64,000 nucleotides of DNA from Serilophus lunatus. Taxonomy: Eukaryota > Chordata > Aves > Passeriformes > Eurylaimidae. The notes under the pieces were generated by a model. The model was given only the letters and a program-made list of their open reading frames with translations, searched no databases and was not told the origin of the DNA. The DNA is taken from contig VXBA01001116.1 of NCBI GenBank assembly GCA_013399895.1, forward strand, positions 756,132-820,131. The letters run 5' to 3'. Numbering within the stretch: the first letter of the stretch is position 1; each line of letters starts with the position of its first letter. The translations under genes were made by a program, and so were the position numbers. Shown piece after piece: positions 38,105 to 49,439 of the stretch.

Positions 38105-39502
38105 TTTGGCAGGAACATACTTTAAAGGATCATCTGTGGAGAATAGATTGTAATTTTTTTCTTTTAGAAAAAGTAGCATGAAGTGTTCAAACAAGAAAAC
38201 AAGCAAAAGAACCCACAGATTGTTATCCTCCTGATAGATGCATTTTTTAACACTAGTTGTCGTGCTGTTTTGGAGAAGAAAAATTCAAAGTCTTCTGGAA
38301 GGAGGAGCAAGGTCTACAGTGGTCTGGGAGCTTGGAAAACCTGCCCTCTGTTTGTCCTGTTCTGGTTCCAGCTGAAATGAATATGCTGCCATTCCTGCTC
38401 TGCACAGAAATGACCCCCCTCAGGAGCTCAGGGTCTCTCCCGTGCTGCTCCCTGTGTTATTGCACAAGTTTTAAGAGCTGGCCCAGAGTGGTTGTGTTTT
38501 ACACTGACTGGGTTTTGCATTTTAGTGTGTGAGGGAGTGGGTGTTCAAATGATGATGATGGGGGTATTCAAATGTAAGTCCTCTTTTGGACTTTCTTTTT
38601 GGAGCATCTCTGGACAGGGGAGTTGAACTGGAAAGGCTGAAAAAGACCTGGATATGCAAAATCCCAACTGAAAAAGTGGTGGGTGCATTAATGTCGAGAG
38701 TGACAGGAAACACACACGAGGCTGGATCTTGCCACTACCTCCAAGAAATGAGCTCAAGCTGAGAATTTGATATAGATTCCTATTTCCATCCTGTAGGAGT
38801 CCAAAGTTCTTGAGCTCCAGGGATTCAGCTTGGGCTGTTTCAGAGACAGAATTCAACTGAAAAAGGTTAGATCCATGCTAAAGTTTAAGCCTGAGCAGCC
38901 ACAGAGTTGAATGGTGTGCTCTAATCTGGGGTTGTGGTTGGAGCCAGTGTCCACCTCTAAATACAAAGTCACTCACAATACAACACACAAAAGAAGGAAG
39001 ATAAAGCTGGGAAAGAAGCTGCAGCTAAATGAGAAACAGATTTGTTGCTAGCACAAATGAAATTAAAGGAATATGGGTGCAAGCCAGCCAATGTGTTCTA
39101 TTGTGAGACAAAATGTTTAATTTCCCATTTGTGATAACATTGAGAAACTGAATAGGGCTGTGGCATGAATGTTCCTTCATGCAGCACTGATTGCCAAGAG
39201 CTGGCAACACATGAAACCTTCCCACTGCAGGCTGCTTGCCTAAAACCTCCTACCCCTGCCTTCCTCTGCACTGACACTGCAACAGCCCTTTTGAAGATAT
39301 GCCTTAAAAATAAGAGTCTGAAAGAAAAATAGTAGGATTTTTGTATTTCTGTGCATTTAAGATGCCAGCCATAATATGTTGGCAGTTTGCAAGAAAAGCT
39401 GTGCATCTGTTGTAGCAGTGGGTGCCCTGAAGTATCAGACTATGAAGGCCAGAAGTAGGAATTCTCTGCTTTAAATATAAGTATTGGTGGACTTTAAATT
39501 GG

Positions 39503-39588
39503 TAATTTTTAAGTAGCCCTTAAAAATTATTCTACGTGAAGATGACAATTTTTAATTAGCCCTTAAAATCCACCCTACATGAAGAAGA
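39503..39588 (+). repeat. Two-copy tandem duplication, 43-bp unit
   Basis: Units 39503-39545 and 39546-39588 align without gaps at about 34 of 43 positions. Both contain aatttttaa, tagccctta and a tac-tgaaga block near the end. Confidence 0.82.
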
Positions 39589-39685
39589 TAATTAATTTTC
39601 AAACCATAACTGAGAATCAAGGGTGTTATTTACTCAGTTTTCTTCCTCCTGTTCTCTATCCTTCCCACCACATCATTTATAAATC

Positions 39686-39710
39686 TTTTTTTTTTTTAAT
39701 TTTTTTTTTT
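39686..39710 (+). repeat. T-rich homopolymer tract
   Basis: Two T-runs of 12 and 11 bases separated by AA. Confidence 0.9.
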
Positions 39711-40431
39711 CACTAGTGCTTACACCTACTGTATTTGGTGCTTAAAACATGTAGGGTTAAAAGTGTAGCTTTCCTGATATTTCTGAGCTTTCTTCCATAA
39801 AAAGCTTAAGGAAGATGATCTCTAATTTCACTTCCTCAGCATGAAAAGTATAACATCTGGTTGTCTTAGTTTCCCACCCCAGCAGCTGACTTTCAAGACA
39901 GCAAGTAAGCAATGACATGCTTAAGATTAAAATACAAAAATCTGCTATGTACATGTTGGCATGGGAGAACAGCAGTGGGATAGAGAAAAGCACACAAGTT
40001 TCTATCACACTCATAATTACAGAGCATAGATAACAGCCTGCAGTTAACACTTTAATATATCCTGGCCCCTGCTCTATTTTTTCTGGCCATTGTCAATGGA
40101 AAGTTGATGGAAGCAGCTGGTTGGGGATTCCCCTGAAGTGAACAGAGCCAGCTGCTGCTTGATGGGTCTTGCTTCCCCCTTCCTCACACACACATGCCCT
40201 GGACATCTGTCTGGGACAAGAGAGATGCTGCAGTGGGGACAAGCAGAGCTACCAGGAGGGGTTTTCAGCAGGACTTCGGTTAGAACATGCTGGAAATAAT
40301 TCTTCCTGCGTCCACAGAGCTCTTGAGAACAGGGATACTTGGGAAGGAGGCTCTGGGTGCTCCCATGTCTTATCATCAGGCAATCTCTGGGCTCAGCAGA
40401 GGATGTAATGCTTGATTTCCTCTGTTCATTT

Positions 40432-40496
40432 TTGGTTGAAGGTTGGACTCAATGATCTTGGAGGTCTTTTCCAACCTCAGTGACTCTGTGACTCTA
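40432..40496 (+). mobile_element. CR1 LINE 3'-end relic
   Basis: Terminal CR1 signature: ggttggactcaatgatcttg, gaggtcttttccaacctcag, then tgactctgtgactcta, which is a diverged form of the 3' octamer repeat. Only about 65 bases survive. Confidence 0.88.
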
Positions 40497-40939
40497 GTCT
40501 ATGATCTGTCCCACTTCCTTGCACAATGACACTGAGTATTTTCCCCTTTTGTATTCATTTCCCAGGTTCAATGGCCACTGTTATTATGACAGCAGACATA
40601 AGGGGATATTTTCATTTCAAAATTTTTGTTCCTAATAGAGCTCAGCCCATGGGACAACACATACTTCACTTAAAGCTACAATACCTTTAAGCCAGAAATT
40701 AAGGTTAGTGGTGAAGGAGTGGTACAGCTCTCTTCTAGTTTTTGTGCAGTACTTACTGTTCAAACCATGAAATTGGGATCCCCTCACTAACCTGTTGTCA
40801 CCTATTCCTCACTGATCAGCTCCTTGAAATATATTTGAGAGACTCTGCTGTATCTGATTCTCTAGAGCAAGCCTGGCTGCTGCAGGACCTTAAATTGTGT
40901 TTCTGTGTGGAAGCCAGTCTTCTGGAGAGGATTGGAAAA

Positions 40940-41190
40940 CTCATAGAACCAAAGGCTAGTTAATTAGGTATGAAGGGACCTCTGGGCCAGCCCCCTGCCC
41001 AAAACTCTGGGGTTGGACCAACTTGCTCAGGGGTTTTGGCAGATGGGGTGTGAAAAGTTCCAAAGCTGGAGATAACATGGATGCTTCAGAGAGCACTGTT
41101 CCAGTGCTGGAATGCCTTCACAGGGAAGATGTTTTCCCCTGTTTCAGGATTGTTTTGTGTCTGCTGTCTCTCATCCTGGTAACACAGTGA
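40940..41190 (-). mobile_element. CR1 LINE relic, minus orientation (left arm of an inverted pair)
   Basis: The left end, tcatagaaccaaaggctagt followed by gaagggacctctgggccagc and cccctgcccaa, is the reverse complement of a CR1 3' end. The next part, ctgttccagtgctggaatg with the segment up to gatgttttcccc, fits further into the same element. It lies head-on against the plus-strand copy that starts at about 41215. Confidence 0.7.
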
Positions 41191-41214
41191 AGAAAACAGT
41201 CCTGCCTTCTGGAT

Positions 41215-41560
41215 ATGGGCTGGAGCATGTCCAGGGAAGGGAACAGATACGGGGAAGGAGCTGAGGGAGATGGGGAGGCTCAGTCTGGAGAAAAGGAGGC
41301 TCAGGGGGGACCTTCTGGCTCCTCCAACTCCCTGAAAGGAGCTGGGTTCAGGTTGGACATGAGGAGGAATTTGTGCCTGGCAAGGGGGGTCAGACCATGG
41401 CAGGGGCTGCCCAGGGAGGGGGGCAGTGCCCATCCCTGGAGGTGCCCAAGGAAGGACTGGCCGTGGCACTCAGGGAACAAGGTGGGGATGGGGCACAGCT
41501 TGGGCTCCATGGGCTGGGAGGGCTTTTCCAGCCTCAGTGATCCTGGGATTCTGTGATTTT
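41215..41560 (+). mobile_element. CR1 LINE 3' fragment, about 345 bp (right arm of an inverted pair)
   Basis: The segment follows the CR1 3' region in order: gctggagcatgtccaggg, gctgagggagatggggaggctc, ctggagaaaaggaggctcag, the ctccaactccctgaaaggag block, ggttggacatgaggagga, caggggctgcccaggga, ccatccctggaggtgccca, and the terminus ggcttttccagcctcagtg with gggattctgtgattt. This is one of the two longest CR1 copies in the window. The ORF remnant in it is broken and codes for nothing recognisable. Confidence 0.92.
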
Positions 41561-41561
41561 A

Positions 41562-43740
41562 CAGCTTCCCGGACAGTCCCTCTGGTCTCTTTTGAAGAAG
41601 AGAACAGGATTGCCCATTCTCCACCCAGGAACGACCTCAGTTCCCAAGGGCTTTCAAATATGAGTGTGACCTTATGAGGGCATTCTTTTACTAGAATATG
41701 CTGTTGCCCATCCTTTCTCTAGTTCCTCCCTTCATTACTAATGGGATAACACAAGAATTAATACAAGGGAGGGGTTGTTCCTTATGGTCCACAATACAGT
41801 CAAACAGCATGCACTTATCCTTCATAAAACTCTGTATTTCAAGAGCATTGAGTGACACTAGGAATAAATGTGTCTACCCTGCTCTGGTTTATTTCCTTAT
41901 CTTGCTTATATGTGTGATAATTCAGTCACTGTGGGATTCTACAGGCTCTATGAAATGCCAAGCAAGTAATTTATTCATTGTTTTGTTCTTTCTCCTTTCC
42001 CACATGAATGGTTCCTTAATTACAAAAATGTGACTTGAAGGCTTGCCTATTTTTGCACTAATTTCTGCAGGTTCTTACAACCACAGCTGATGATATTAGC
42101 AGTGACAATAAGATTATTACTAATGATTTGGTAGCTTTATCCTTGTGCATCCTCCTGGATTTGCTAGTGCACACCAGACACTGCCTTTGTGCTGCATAAC
42201 TAACCTAGAATGCAGGAAAAATCAGTTTTAATATCAGAGCTTTTCTGTTTATTTGTGTACTTCCTTGGTTTTAATCAAAATCACAAGTCACTATAGGTCT
42301 GAAAGGGAAACAGCAATTACATATGCTAATCAGTAGCAGAAGTAGAAAGTTTGGGGTTTTTTGTTGTCATTCCACCATTTTCAGTGTGCAGAGTGGCTTT
42401 GATGACAGTCAGATACAAATGCTTGGCTTATGCAGCCAAGAAATGATGGTATTTTGACTAATTCACACAATAATCTTTTGTCATTGTTGTGTACCTGATG
42501 TGGGATAAAACCACTAAAAACCCTGAGCATGTAGGAAAGGTTGATCCTTGAATAATTTTTGGGGGTTTTTTTGCAAAACCAGAAATTAAAAGCAACGGAT
42601 TTATCATATTCTTTTAGGTTAAAACCCTCTGAATTAACGACTGTTTTGGCTAGGTTTGCCTAGGTAACAAAACTTTCAGCACTGACCTAAGCCAGCATTT
42701 CCCTCCTATTGTGATTTGCCCCTCCCTAACGATAATCTGAGTAGACAGTCTAGGGACAAAACAGGTTTAAATCCTCTTAAACTGTAAAAGGAAAGGAACC
42801 CAAGGATGTCTGGGCTGGTTTCTTCATCAGAGGCAGAAGGTACACACCCATCACACAGCAAACATCTGGACTGCATCAGAATATCCGGGTGGAGGGGGCA
42901 AAAGTCTTTGCTGGAGTCTTTCATGAAAGATTAAATGTCTGCCTGCTTTTTCAAATACAGTTGTTGCAAGTTGCCTTAATTTTGTGTTTCCAGTTGGTTA
43001 GCAAACTTGAGTTACTCATTTTTAGGCACAGCTATAAAGCACAGATTTCATCTGGCAACAACAGAAAGAAGAGGTTTCAGTATTTCATTTTGATTTGGAG
43101 GATGAATAAAATCTGAGCTTCTTGAATATCCTGTTGTAGAAAAGCAAGCCTGCAGCAGCACCAAACTCCAGCCAACACTGTGATGGTTTTACAGGTGAAA
43201 AAAACCTCCACCCTCACCCTAACCCCACCAGGTGAAAGAAATCGAGCCGTTTGATTTCTTTAAGTATTTGGAGTTTGACCACCTCTTTTTCCTGTCCTCA
43301 GAATGACACTTTCTCACACTTCAGCTCCATGATGATCCCTTCTGTGATGTTGCAAGTGTGGTTTCACCTGGTGTGGTTTCAGCTGGAGTGATTTGGGCCA
43401 GCAGGTGTTTGTGCAGAGACGTGGAGCAACCCCTGACGATGCACTTGTCCTGGGCTCCTCACCTCCCCTCAATCCAAGGACACACCTTGGCCTCCTATTG
43501 GTGGTAAGCTGAGGAAAAATCAACCATTTGCCCAAGTTCAGCCTGCTGGGACATCATGGCTTTGGCTTTTTTGACCTGCAGACGTTTCCGTGCCCCGTGC
43601 ACCGCAGGAGGCTAAGGATGATTTTCACGGATTTTCTCATACAGGTGCAGTGCTTGAGGATTTTGCTGTGGGGGTGCAAGTACTGGCTACCAAAGTGTTT
43701 CTCCACCTGGAAGCAAGAGAGTGAGAGACCAGCCTGGCCT
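41562..43740. other. Unique noncoding stretch
   Basis: No gene or transposon recognised. CpGs become somewhat more frequent from about 43240 to 43640, just before the MIR copy. Confidence 0.5.
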
Positions 43741-43744
43741 GTGC

Positions 43745-43900
43745 TTCCCGTGTGACCTTGGGTTGAGATGGTTAATCTCGAAGAGCTTCGGTTCTCCCCC
43801 CACCCCCAGTAAAAGGGGGATAATAATAGCTGCCTGTATCTTTGTGGGGGTGTGAGGATTAATAAGTCAATGCCTGTGGGGCTCTCTAGCACTCAGCTGA
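43745..43900 (+). mobile_element. MIR-type core-SINE, well preserved
   Basis: The sequence follows the MIR consensus in order and spacing: gtgtgaccttggg (MIR: tgtgaccttgggcaagt), a diverged gttaatctcg block, the cccccagtaaaagggggata segment (MIR: atctgtaaaatggggata), ataatagctgcctgtatc, gtgtgaggattaataagtca, and an end near ctctagcactcag. The strongest stretch is 43809-43880, covering the core domain. MIR elements are ancient and inactive in amniotes, and bird copies are usually badly decayed. A copy this legible may be under selection. The 5' tRNA head is not clearly present; weak similarity may extend left to about 43715. Confidence 0.85.
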
Positions 43901-43904
43901 CAAG

Positions 43905-44990
43905 GGGCTGCCTGAGTGCTGTGACAGAGCACAGGAGCTCATGGGGCAGGAGTTGTTCACAGTGCTGATGGGGGGGAGGGAGGAAATCCCATGAGGAGAG
44001 CGGGGCAGAGGAGACAACAGCCATAAAAGCTGAGGGAACAGCAGAGCTTGGGCTGCAGTGCCTGCTTGTTATTCCCACCTGCTGCCCATACAGGTCTGTG
44101 CTATAAATGTCATCCCACAGCCACCAAGGAGGCCTGGCTGTGCTCTGTGTGCTGGCATGGCATCCTGCACCCATGGCAGGGGAACAGGGAGGGAGGAACA
44201 GAGGTGGAGTAGCAGAAGACAACTAAAGCTTAAAAGAATTTTGTAGCAGCAAAATTCGCCCCAAATCTTGTGCCTGTGTGTGCCCAGCTGGTGGTAAAGG
44301 ATGGCATAAAGGATGGGGTTTTGGGATGCTGAGAAGGTGTTGGGGTCATCTGAGCTCCTGAATCACAGACTATGACTCCTACATGTAGCTTTTATGCTTC
44401 CCTTCATTTCCTCTGATGATTAAACTGTTTTTGCTTGAGGGCTTTTTTTTGACTTCTGCTTTCCTCCCCAGTAACTGATCCTCAAGGAAAAACAATTTTT
44501 CCTCCAAGAAGTTAATCTATTAGCTATCAGTGACACAGAATAACAGTTTATGTTGTATGAGAAATTATTTATATTAAAAATCCCACGTGCCAGAGCATTT
44601 GGTGGGAATTTCTGCTTTTGCAGAAGATTTGCATCCCTTGATTCACACGGTTACTGATGTGTTATTGTATCTGTGCAAGCATGGCCAGGACCTGGCGTGA
44701 AATTCTGTGTGATTTAAATCAGGACCTCTCAAGGGTCAGTCTAATGAGGATCCAGATGTGAATAATTAACCTGTTATCCTGTAGGGGGGCTGGTGATGAG
44801 TTACACCAGGGAGACTTTTGCAGGTGGTACCACTTATTCTGGAGGGCAATAAACACCTCTCTCCTTCACTGGATGAATGAAATTCAGAATAAAGCAGAAA
44901 TGATGGTGGAATAGGAGTAACATTTAGCAACTGGATCTAGAGCAGACAGAGGGTTTTGCAAATCCTTGTGCAAAAACAAACAAACAAAAA
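43905..44990. other. Unique noncoding stretch
   Basis: GC-moderate at first (43900-44200), then AT-rich. No gene recognised. Confidence 0.5.
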
Positions 44991-44996
44991 AAGGCA

Positions 44997-45138
44997 CTCC
45001 CCAGAGAAGCTGTGGCTGCCCCATCAATGGAAGTGTTGGGAATTAGAGCAGCCTGGGATAGTGGAAGGCATCCCATGGCAGGGATGGAACTGAATAAGCT
45101 TTAAGGCCCCTTTCAACCTGAACCATTCTATGATTCCA
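44997..45138 (+). mobile_element. CR1 LINE 3' fragment
   Basis: It begins inside the element at ccccagagaagctgtggctg, continues through ccatcaatggaagtgttgg and atcccatggcagggatgg, and ends at accattctatgattcc, a near-intact CR1 terminus. It is 5'-truncated and follows a CAAA-rich tract. Confidence 0.9.
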
Positions 45139-45290
45139 TTAGGTTCTCATTAACTGCTCTTTAAAGTGTTACTTTTCTGGTCCTTTATAATCTCATCTGT
45201 AAGGTGCTCAGAAGGGTGGTGTCCTACTGCTCTTACTGACCTTAGCAAAAATCCAGCTGGAACTTCAAGGTTTCTTACTGTACTTCAATT

Positions 45291-45380
45291 AAAAAAAAAG
45301 GCAAGCAACCAAACACATACACAAAAAAACTCAAAAAACCCAAACAAAACCAAAAAAACAACAACAATAATTTTAAAAAT
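45291..45380 (+). repeat. A-rich low-complexity tract
   Basis: A-runs with interspersed C (aaccaaacacatacacaaaa, then caaaaccaaaaaaacaacaa). It ends in a C6 run followed by a single N at 45389. Confidence 0.85.
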
Positions 45381-45388
45381 CTCCCCCC

Positions 45389-45389
45389 N
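45389..45389. other. Single ambiguous base after a C-run
   Basis: One N in the context CCCCCCNA, the same context as the N at 16859. Probably an unresolved homopolymer length. Confidence 0.8.
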
Positions 45390-45394
45390 AACAC

Positions 45395-48300
45395 CAAGTT
45401 TAAGCACTTAGCTTTAATAACAAATCACAATTAGTACACTTAATCTCCTTCTAGCACAAATAAAGCATTTGGCTGACAAATTTCATGGGAGCAGTCCATG
45501 ATTTCCCTAAGTTTGTGGTTTTCTGACTGCATATGGTGTGGGTATCTGTATTCCCCCTACAAATTCTGCTTAGCAAACAGTTTTACTGAGGAGAGGAGGC
45601 AGAGCAAGCCTGTGCCTACCTGACTTCATGTAGAACTGCTGAATCTCAGATGAGCTCCTCATCTGCAATGCCTGAGACTTTTTATCACAACAAAGATCTT
45701 CCACAATGACAGGTATTAGACCAACAGGATACATATCTCTGTGGCATGTACCAACACCAAGTACAGCTGTCCATTTTTACAACCTCATCTACTTTACAGA
45801 CCTGAAATTTAGGCCTCAACAAATATTTATAAACTGTTTCCATCACTACAAAATTTACCATACATATTTTAGCATGGCTCTGAATTGTTTTCTGGGTGCT
45901 TTTTTTAAGACTTCACAGTCCAAATAACTCATCAACAGTTGTGTTCCTTCCTGTGTAAGATGTGATGAGAAGTGATTCAATTTTATGCCAGATTCTCCCT
46001 TAACTCAGATAATGATTTTACATAATTTCTGAAAATCATGTGTTCTGCTGAAGCAGTATGGGAATTTAAGTATTTTGTACAGCCTAGAGGACAGCATTCC
46101 AACTTCAGAGAGCAATTAAGGATCATCAAACTCAACTCTACACCCCTTCAGTTTTGGGGGAAAGGTGTCAATAAGCCATAATTTATTTGATGGGAATCAC
46201 TGTACCACTCTTATAGAGGAAAATATGCTCAGGAGGGTCAATCCTAATTCACAATGCAACAATACAGGTGTATGTGAAACAAAAGCATCAAAAGAAGCCT
46301 GATGTGAACACCTCCTTAGGGACTTGACATGGACATCCCAACGTGCAAACCCCACTCTTTTTGTGGCAGGAAAAATCCCACAGGTGACACAGGACACGAC
46401 TCATCCAGGCAGAAGCAACATCTGGAGATGTGGACTAGCACCACCCTGGAGGTCTCCTGGGGGCTGTGCCCCAAGGACACCAGTTGGGACATGGCAGGGA
46501 AAGGAGTCAAAACCAACTGTCAGGAGCTTTTTTTGGGGAGGGGGTGATCCCCAGCACAGTTCCCCCCCCCTGCAACACTCACATCCTCTGCCCCACTGGC
46601 AAGCCCAGCTCCTCCAAATGGCCAAGGCTTGGCTGGAGGCACGAGTCTCCCAGAACCTGATCCGTGTGAGAGTGGCTGGGTGTTGGCTGGAGGGGGGCCA
46701 GGTCCTCCATGGGATGCTCTGGGAGAGGTCAGGCACAGCTGAGGGCTGGGTGTGCAGCACCAACCTCAGCCCTGCTGTAAATCACCCCCTTGGCCAGCGC
46801 AGCCACCCCTGGCAGCTCCCAAATCCCCCTCACCATCCCCTAACAACCATGATGAGGTGCTGAAACATGGAAGCTGAAATCCCCGTGTTATTGCTCTCCG
46901 GCGAAGCAGGGACATGCCTTGGAAACATCTGGTGCTGGGTTGGGAATTAGGACCAGATACGGCCTCACAATGACCAGATTATGGCACATGACACCACTTC
47001 CAGCAACAGGGAAATCCTTGTTTTAATTCCTCCAAAAACCAAGCAAAAAGCACATTAATTAATTTATCCTCTTAGCGAATATGTGCCTTTGTCTGGAGGC
47101 TGTGCCTTATTCTGCATAAACTGAGGAAAGAATCAATTTTCTGTGATAAGCCTGGAATAAAAATAATTTCCTATATCCCAGAGAAATTACATGGCTATGA
47201 ATTTCAGTGTAACAGTTAACATTTCCAGTTCACTCTCCTTCCAGTGCTGTGTCTCTTTGCACACCAACAGCTGGGAATGGGAAGGATGACACACTGGTGT
47301 TTTTTCTGTTTTGCTTATTATGTGAGTCTCTAATGAGAACAATCACTCTAACGAGTATTAACAGTCCCTGTCAGAAGAGAAAGCAGTGATCCATCTTCTC
47401 AGAGCTACAGCTTCTCAAATAAACAGAATCAGTAAGAAATCTATATCTAAAGTTGAGTCTTAAATAAAGGTGGACTCTGCTTTTTCTTTTTTGTTAATAA
47501 ATCCATAGTTGTGTAGGTTTCTTTTATTGTGAGGAACACATTTTTATTTTGAAGACATTATCATTCTTGCTCTGCACAAATGCTGAATCCCTAATTATTG
47601 TCTCTATGGCTCAGAACTGATGTCCTTTAGGTGCCCAGACTGTATCTGATGTTGGCAAAGATTCACTTTTGTCTGACACTGAATAAGAAGCTTTCCTTGG
47701 AATAAAGAATCTGACATTAATTTCTGGAAGATTTGCTGCCTCTGCCTTGTGATCATCTCATTTACCTCAAGCTTTCCCATTTCTTCCACCTCCTTTCCCA
47801 GTGAGAGCTCTTCCCAGAATCTCAGAGCTAAGGGAGGAATCGTGTTGGGAAACAGGGGTGAGTTGCCAAGGTATCTTCTTGTCACACCAACAAGTGTTGG
47901 ATGTTCCCAGAACTGGAAAACACTTTGGTGCTGATGAGTCCAAGAGTCACACGAAGATCTGGAAGGAGCTGTCTCCCATTTCAGTGACCATTTGGACCTG
48001 TAAGAAATTCAAGAGCACATTCTCTGTGAATTAAATTAACTAGCACTACTAGATTTGCCCAGAAGCCTGTAGGAGACATCAGCTTGTGGGTAGTATCTGT
48101 AGAGGCAATGCTTGTCATGCCATGAAGGTTAATGGGAGAAGTGGAGTGCTGAATAGCCAAGATGAGGCTAGTTATATGCAAAAACATGAATAAAATTATG
48201 CAACATAGACAATATGAAAGCCTTAGCACTTACTGTGGAAGAGCCAGTCCAATGCTGCACATTTCTCTCAGTTTCAGTTACTTTTTTTCCAATCATGCAA

Positions 48301-49170
48301 CTGTCCCATTTGTTCCTGGGTTGCCTAGTCCAAAATTCATCAACAGAGAATTAGCAGAAAATAAAATTCCCGCTGTCACTGACAGGAATATTTGTGCCAT
48401 AAAGTGTTTTCATGCTGACTGAATCAGAACAAAATACCTTTTGTATTAACTCACTGATCACAATTAACTCACAGCAGGCATATCTAGTACCAAAGACAGT
48501 GAGCTGATGGAAATCCTGTGGGCAGTTGGAAGGGAAGAAGGAATGTCATAGAAAATTCCAAATAATGCATAACTTTGAAAAAATATCACTCATTTCAGGA
48601 AAAGCCCTGACTCTTTCCATGAAAATGCTTATCCTTCCCTCAGTCCAGGATTTTACACTTTCTGTAAAAAAAATTTTCTACCAGATTAAAAGGAGCTGTT
48701 AATGTAAATCCTCAATGTAAATGTGACTGGCAATACTTCACATGAAATTTCTGTGGGAGTCTTCTGACTCCATCACAATCTTTTATTTTTAAATTTCTAA
48801 ACTCTGATTTCAAGTCATTTTTTTAGTACTGTGCTGTTATCAAGTACAACATACAATAAAGAAGACATAATGTAATTTTAGTTTTGTCTCCAGATTTCTT
48901 GTCAAGCATTATTATGCTAAGGAAGAAAAGGAAGACAAAGCAAGAATGACAACCCCCCCCAAAACCCTCAAGAAGCTGCTGTTATATATTATTTAAAACC
49001 TTGATGAAAGATGAAATAGTTTCTATTCAGGGAACAATTTTTTGCAAATTACCACTAAGGTATTACGTGTTGTACAAAATATGAAGAACTTCCCAGATGA
49101 AATAGTTCTCGCATGTTTTGGCTCATAGGAAAAAACTTTTTTTCAGAAAAAGCTCATTAAAATGGGCCTT
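45395..49170. other. Unique noncoding stretch
   Basis: No gene recognised. The 179-codon frame at 46324-46863 lies in a GC-richer patch with open frames on both strands and no known motif. The sequence from about 47020 to 47240 is AT-rich but not low-complexity, with an ATTAATTAATTTAT homeodomain-type site. It is a candidate conserved noncoding element only by appearance. Confidence 0.45.
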
Positions 49171-49176
49171 TGTTTG

Positions 49177-49430
49177 GACAAAGACAATGGGAAATGGGTT
49201 TAAACTGAAAAGGAGCAGTGAGATAGAATATTGGGAAGGAATCCTTCCCTGTCAGGGTGGGCAGGCCCTGGCACAGGGTGCCCAGAGGAGCTGTGGCTGC
49301 CCCATCCCTGGGAGTGTCCAAGGCCAGGTTGGAGCCCCCTGGGACAGTGGGAGGTGTCCCTGCCCAGGGCAGGGAGTGGGACTGGATCATCCTTAAGGTC
49401 CCTTCCAACCCAAACCATTCTGGGATTCTT
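49177..49430 (+). mobile_element. CR1 LINE 3' fragment, young-looking
   Basis: The order matches CR1: tggacaaagacaatgggaaa, gggtttaaactgaaaaggag, atattgggaaggaatcc, gggcaggccctggcacaggg, gctgtggctgccccatccct, cccctgggacagtgggaggt, and the end ttccaacccaaaccattctg with ggattctt. Bases 49259-49374 differ from 58142-58257 at only two positions by my count. Both copies therefore belong to the same low-divergence subfamily. Confidence 0.93.
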
Positions 49431-49439
49431 CTGTGCCAA

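Larger units (their letters stand above)
34450..40430. other. Unique noncoding stretch with a GC-richer island at 35.1-36.3 kb
   Basis: No gene recognised. The part from 35150 to 36300 is richer in GC than its surroundings and contains the longest non-satellite frame in the window, 196 codons on the plus strand (35152-35742). That frame shows no known motif. It overlaps several minus-strand frames and contains in-frame matches to splice donors (CAG-GTATGT near 35194). It may be part of a long noncoding RNA or simply chance. Confidence 0.4.

Noticed and set aside
43210..43235. Short CCCTAACCCC motif resembling telomere repeat
   Set aside because: Barely more than one unit, in ordinary C-rich sequence. 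Not an interstitial telomeric array.
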